In this document: positions 60,600-62,000 of the stretch, in pieces | Layout: each line of letters starts with the position of its first letter | Position numbering within the stretch: position 1 is the first letter of the stretch | Assembly (NCBI GenBank): GCA_015680685.1 | Contig: MNCI01018132.1 | Location: 114,574 to 176,573 of the forward strand | Direction: 5' to 3' | DNA from: Gnetum montanum | Lineage: Eukaryota; Streptophyta; Gnetopsida; Gnetales; Gnetaceae | DNA length: 62,000 nt | Translations under genes and position numbers: made by a program | Notes under the pieces: generated by a model | The model's database searches: none | What the model saw: the letters and a program-made list of their open reading frames with translations, nothing else | What the model was told of the DNA's origin: nothing

Positions 60600-62000
60600 A
60601 AGGATCCTTGATGTAACAGTTCCTCAATCCTGAATCCCTAGGGCCTTCACTAGAGAAATGGAATTCAAGATACCCTGGCTAGTCTAGTAGATCAACCAGG
60701 GTCTTATGAGATGCAAAACATGAAAATATAAATAGATTTGAATAATGCACAAAAAATAAATTTTATTTTTGAACACAAAACTCAAAACTTAAAACATTAT
60801 TTTGAAAGAAAAGAATAAGTTTGAGAAATGTGTACAAATGGTATCTAGATGAGTATAAAAGGGGTTCACTTATGCAAGGGTTCAAAGCTCATTGAAGTTG
60901 ATGTGATGAGCTCCACAATCCTAGTGCTAAGCCGCTCTTGATGCAATCAAATTTTCCTTCACTATTGCAACCCTAGATTTGCATGTTTAGGTCACTCAAC
61001 GCTACAATGCTTCCACGCTAGGGTTCAAGAGAGTGTAAGTATGGAAACTTGCAAGAGCTCTTGAGTGCTTGAAAATGTCCAAAGTGTGAAATTGTGAATA
61101 GTGTTCTACTTCAAATTGCTGAATTTCCAAAGTGTTTCTATGCCAAAGGTTGCTAAACTTTTAACCAAAACATGGAACCTTTAAAAACATTTTTTCAAAC
61201 CCATAAATTATGTTTGAAGTTAGCTTTTAAATGTTTCTTGGGCTATGAATGGGGATGCAAATTGGCTGTCAAATTTAGATGAGATGGATGCCCAAATTTG
61301 GGGGGTTACTATACATAGTAAGTTCTCACCCTATAGCCATTCCATTTAATATAAATAGTAATTGAGACATTCCTTCCATGTTGGAGATGAATCTTCCATG
61401 CTAAGCTCTCCACCATGCTTATTGAAGTTGTTGGTTAATGTTGAAGTGCATGAATTGATGAATTTTTCTTTTTGTAGCTTCCACATTGGGGGATTGAATT
61501 TTTCATTTTAGGGGAAAACTTTCCAGGTTGAGGGGAAAGTTTTGAAATTGGTGGGGGGTAACCTAGGAAAAAGGTTTCCAAGCTAGGGAAAAACCTTTTA
61601 GTTTGAGGGAAAAATTTTCCAAGCTGGGGGAAAGTTTCCAAGTTGTGCATTTGGTGTCCATGTTGAAGGGGGAAAATTTTTCAAACTCCTTATCCTTACA
61701 TGCTAGGGGTAGGTGAGATCTACCCCGTACATGTGTTTCTAGCATAAAAAAATATATAACCCTAAAAAAACCCATCAAATTTCCTTTTTTGGCATTCTAA
61801 AAGGCATTTTTGACCCCTTCATCCCCGCCCCACCCCCCCAACCTAGAAGCCTAGATATAGATACTAGGAGACTTCTTTCACTTAGGGAATGAGGCTTTAA
61901 CCACTTATGAGGCATTTTTCAGCCCCAAAAGTATAAATTATGTGAAATTACCCATTGTGCGTTACAATTTTCACATTTATAATGAAGTTTTTCCTCAGGT
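60600..62000 (-). repeat. LTR-like segment C (5' LTR of Tat2), partial
   Basis: Matches segment B over 61270-62000 and segment A at 60640-60720 and 61700-62000. It is upstream of Tat2 gag, where the 5' LTR belongs, and runs off the window. It has an internal repeat of the type AAGTTTCCAAGCTGGGGGAA at 61500-61650. TAAATAGTAA near 61350 parallels the same motif in segment B. Confidence 0.55.

Overview
Short view: this is repeat-only DNA from a large plant nuclear genome, probably a gymnosperm or a similarly slow-decaying giant genome. It is AT-rich and poor in CG, has no recognisable single-copy host gene, and is built almost entirely from old, nested Ty3/gypsy LTR retrotransposons. Every coding module is broken by stops and frameshifts. 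Paired LTRs differ at many positions, by eye roughly one in five. Species identity is inference.

Layout, left to right. 1-1475: the 5' end of a minus-strand element (gag fragment, primer-binding site, LTR). 3620-14155: a plus-strand Tat-lineage pol (RT, RNase H, second RNase H, integrase) split between the second RNase H and integrase by a 7.1-kb gag-only element with its own LTR pair (5759-12883). 15037-22.7 kb: a probable 3' LTR of that outer element, interrupted at 15286-21184 by a chromovirus (gag, protease, RT, integrase, chromodomain). The chromovirus left LTR is inverted relative to its right LTR, yet both outer edges carry the same 5-bp duplication TCTTC. 22.7-41.6 kb: a minus-strand Tat element ('Tat1') whose integrase is split by another element (24300-35826). 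That inserted element has 2-2.7 kb LTRs and the module order gag, protease, aRNase H, RT, RNase H, integrase. 42.2-62 kb: a second minus-strand Tat element ('Tat2') of at least 20 kb that runs off the right edge.

The most unusual object is inside Tat2, on the opposite strand between its protease and its RT: a fossil multi-exon gene at 49498-54974. It has eight inferred exons, GT-AG introns of about 70-110 bp, reading phase kept across six successive introns, and a terminal acidic exon with a natural stop. I do not recognise the protein. Next to it, and at the equivalent place in Tat1, lie tandem arrays of about 170-190 bp units. Many units carry a short hairpin; the arms differ between the two arrays but remain complementary.

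How it works together: nothing here looks active. Historically gag, protease, RT, RNase H and integrase served retrotransposition of each element, and the gag-only element would have depended on enzymes supplied by others. The target-site duplications and reading frames that resume across insertions give a relative order of insertion for most layers.
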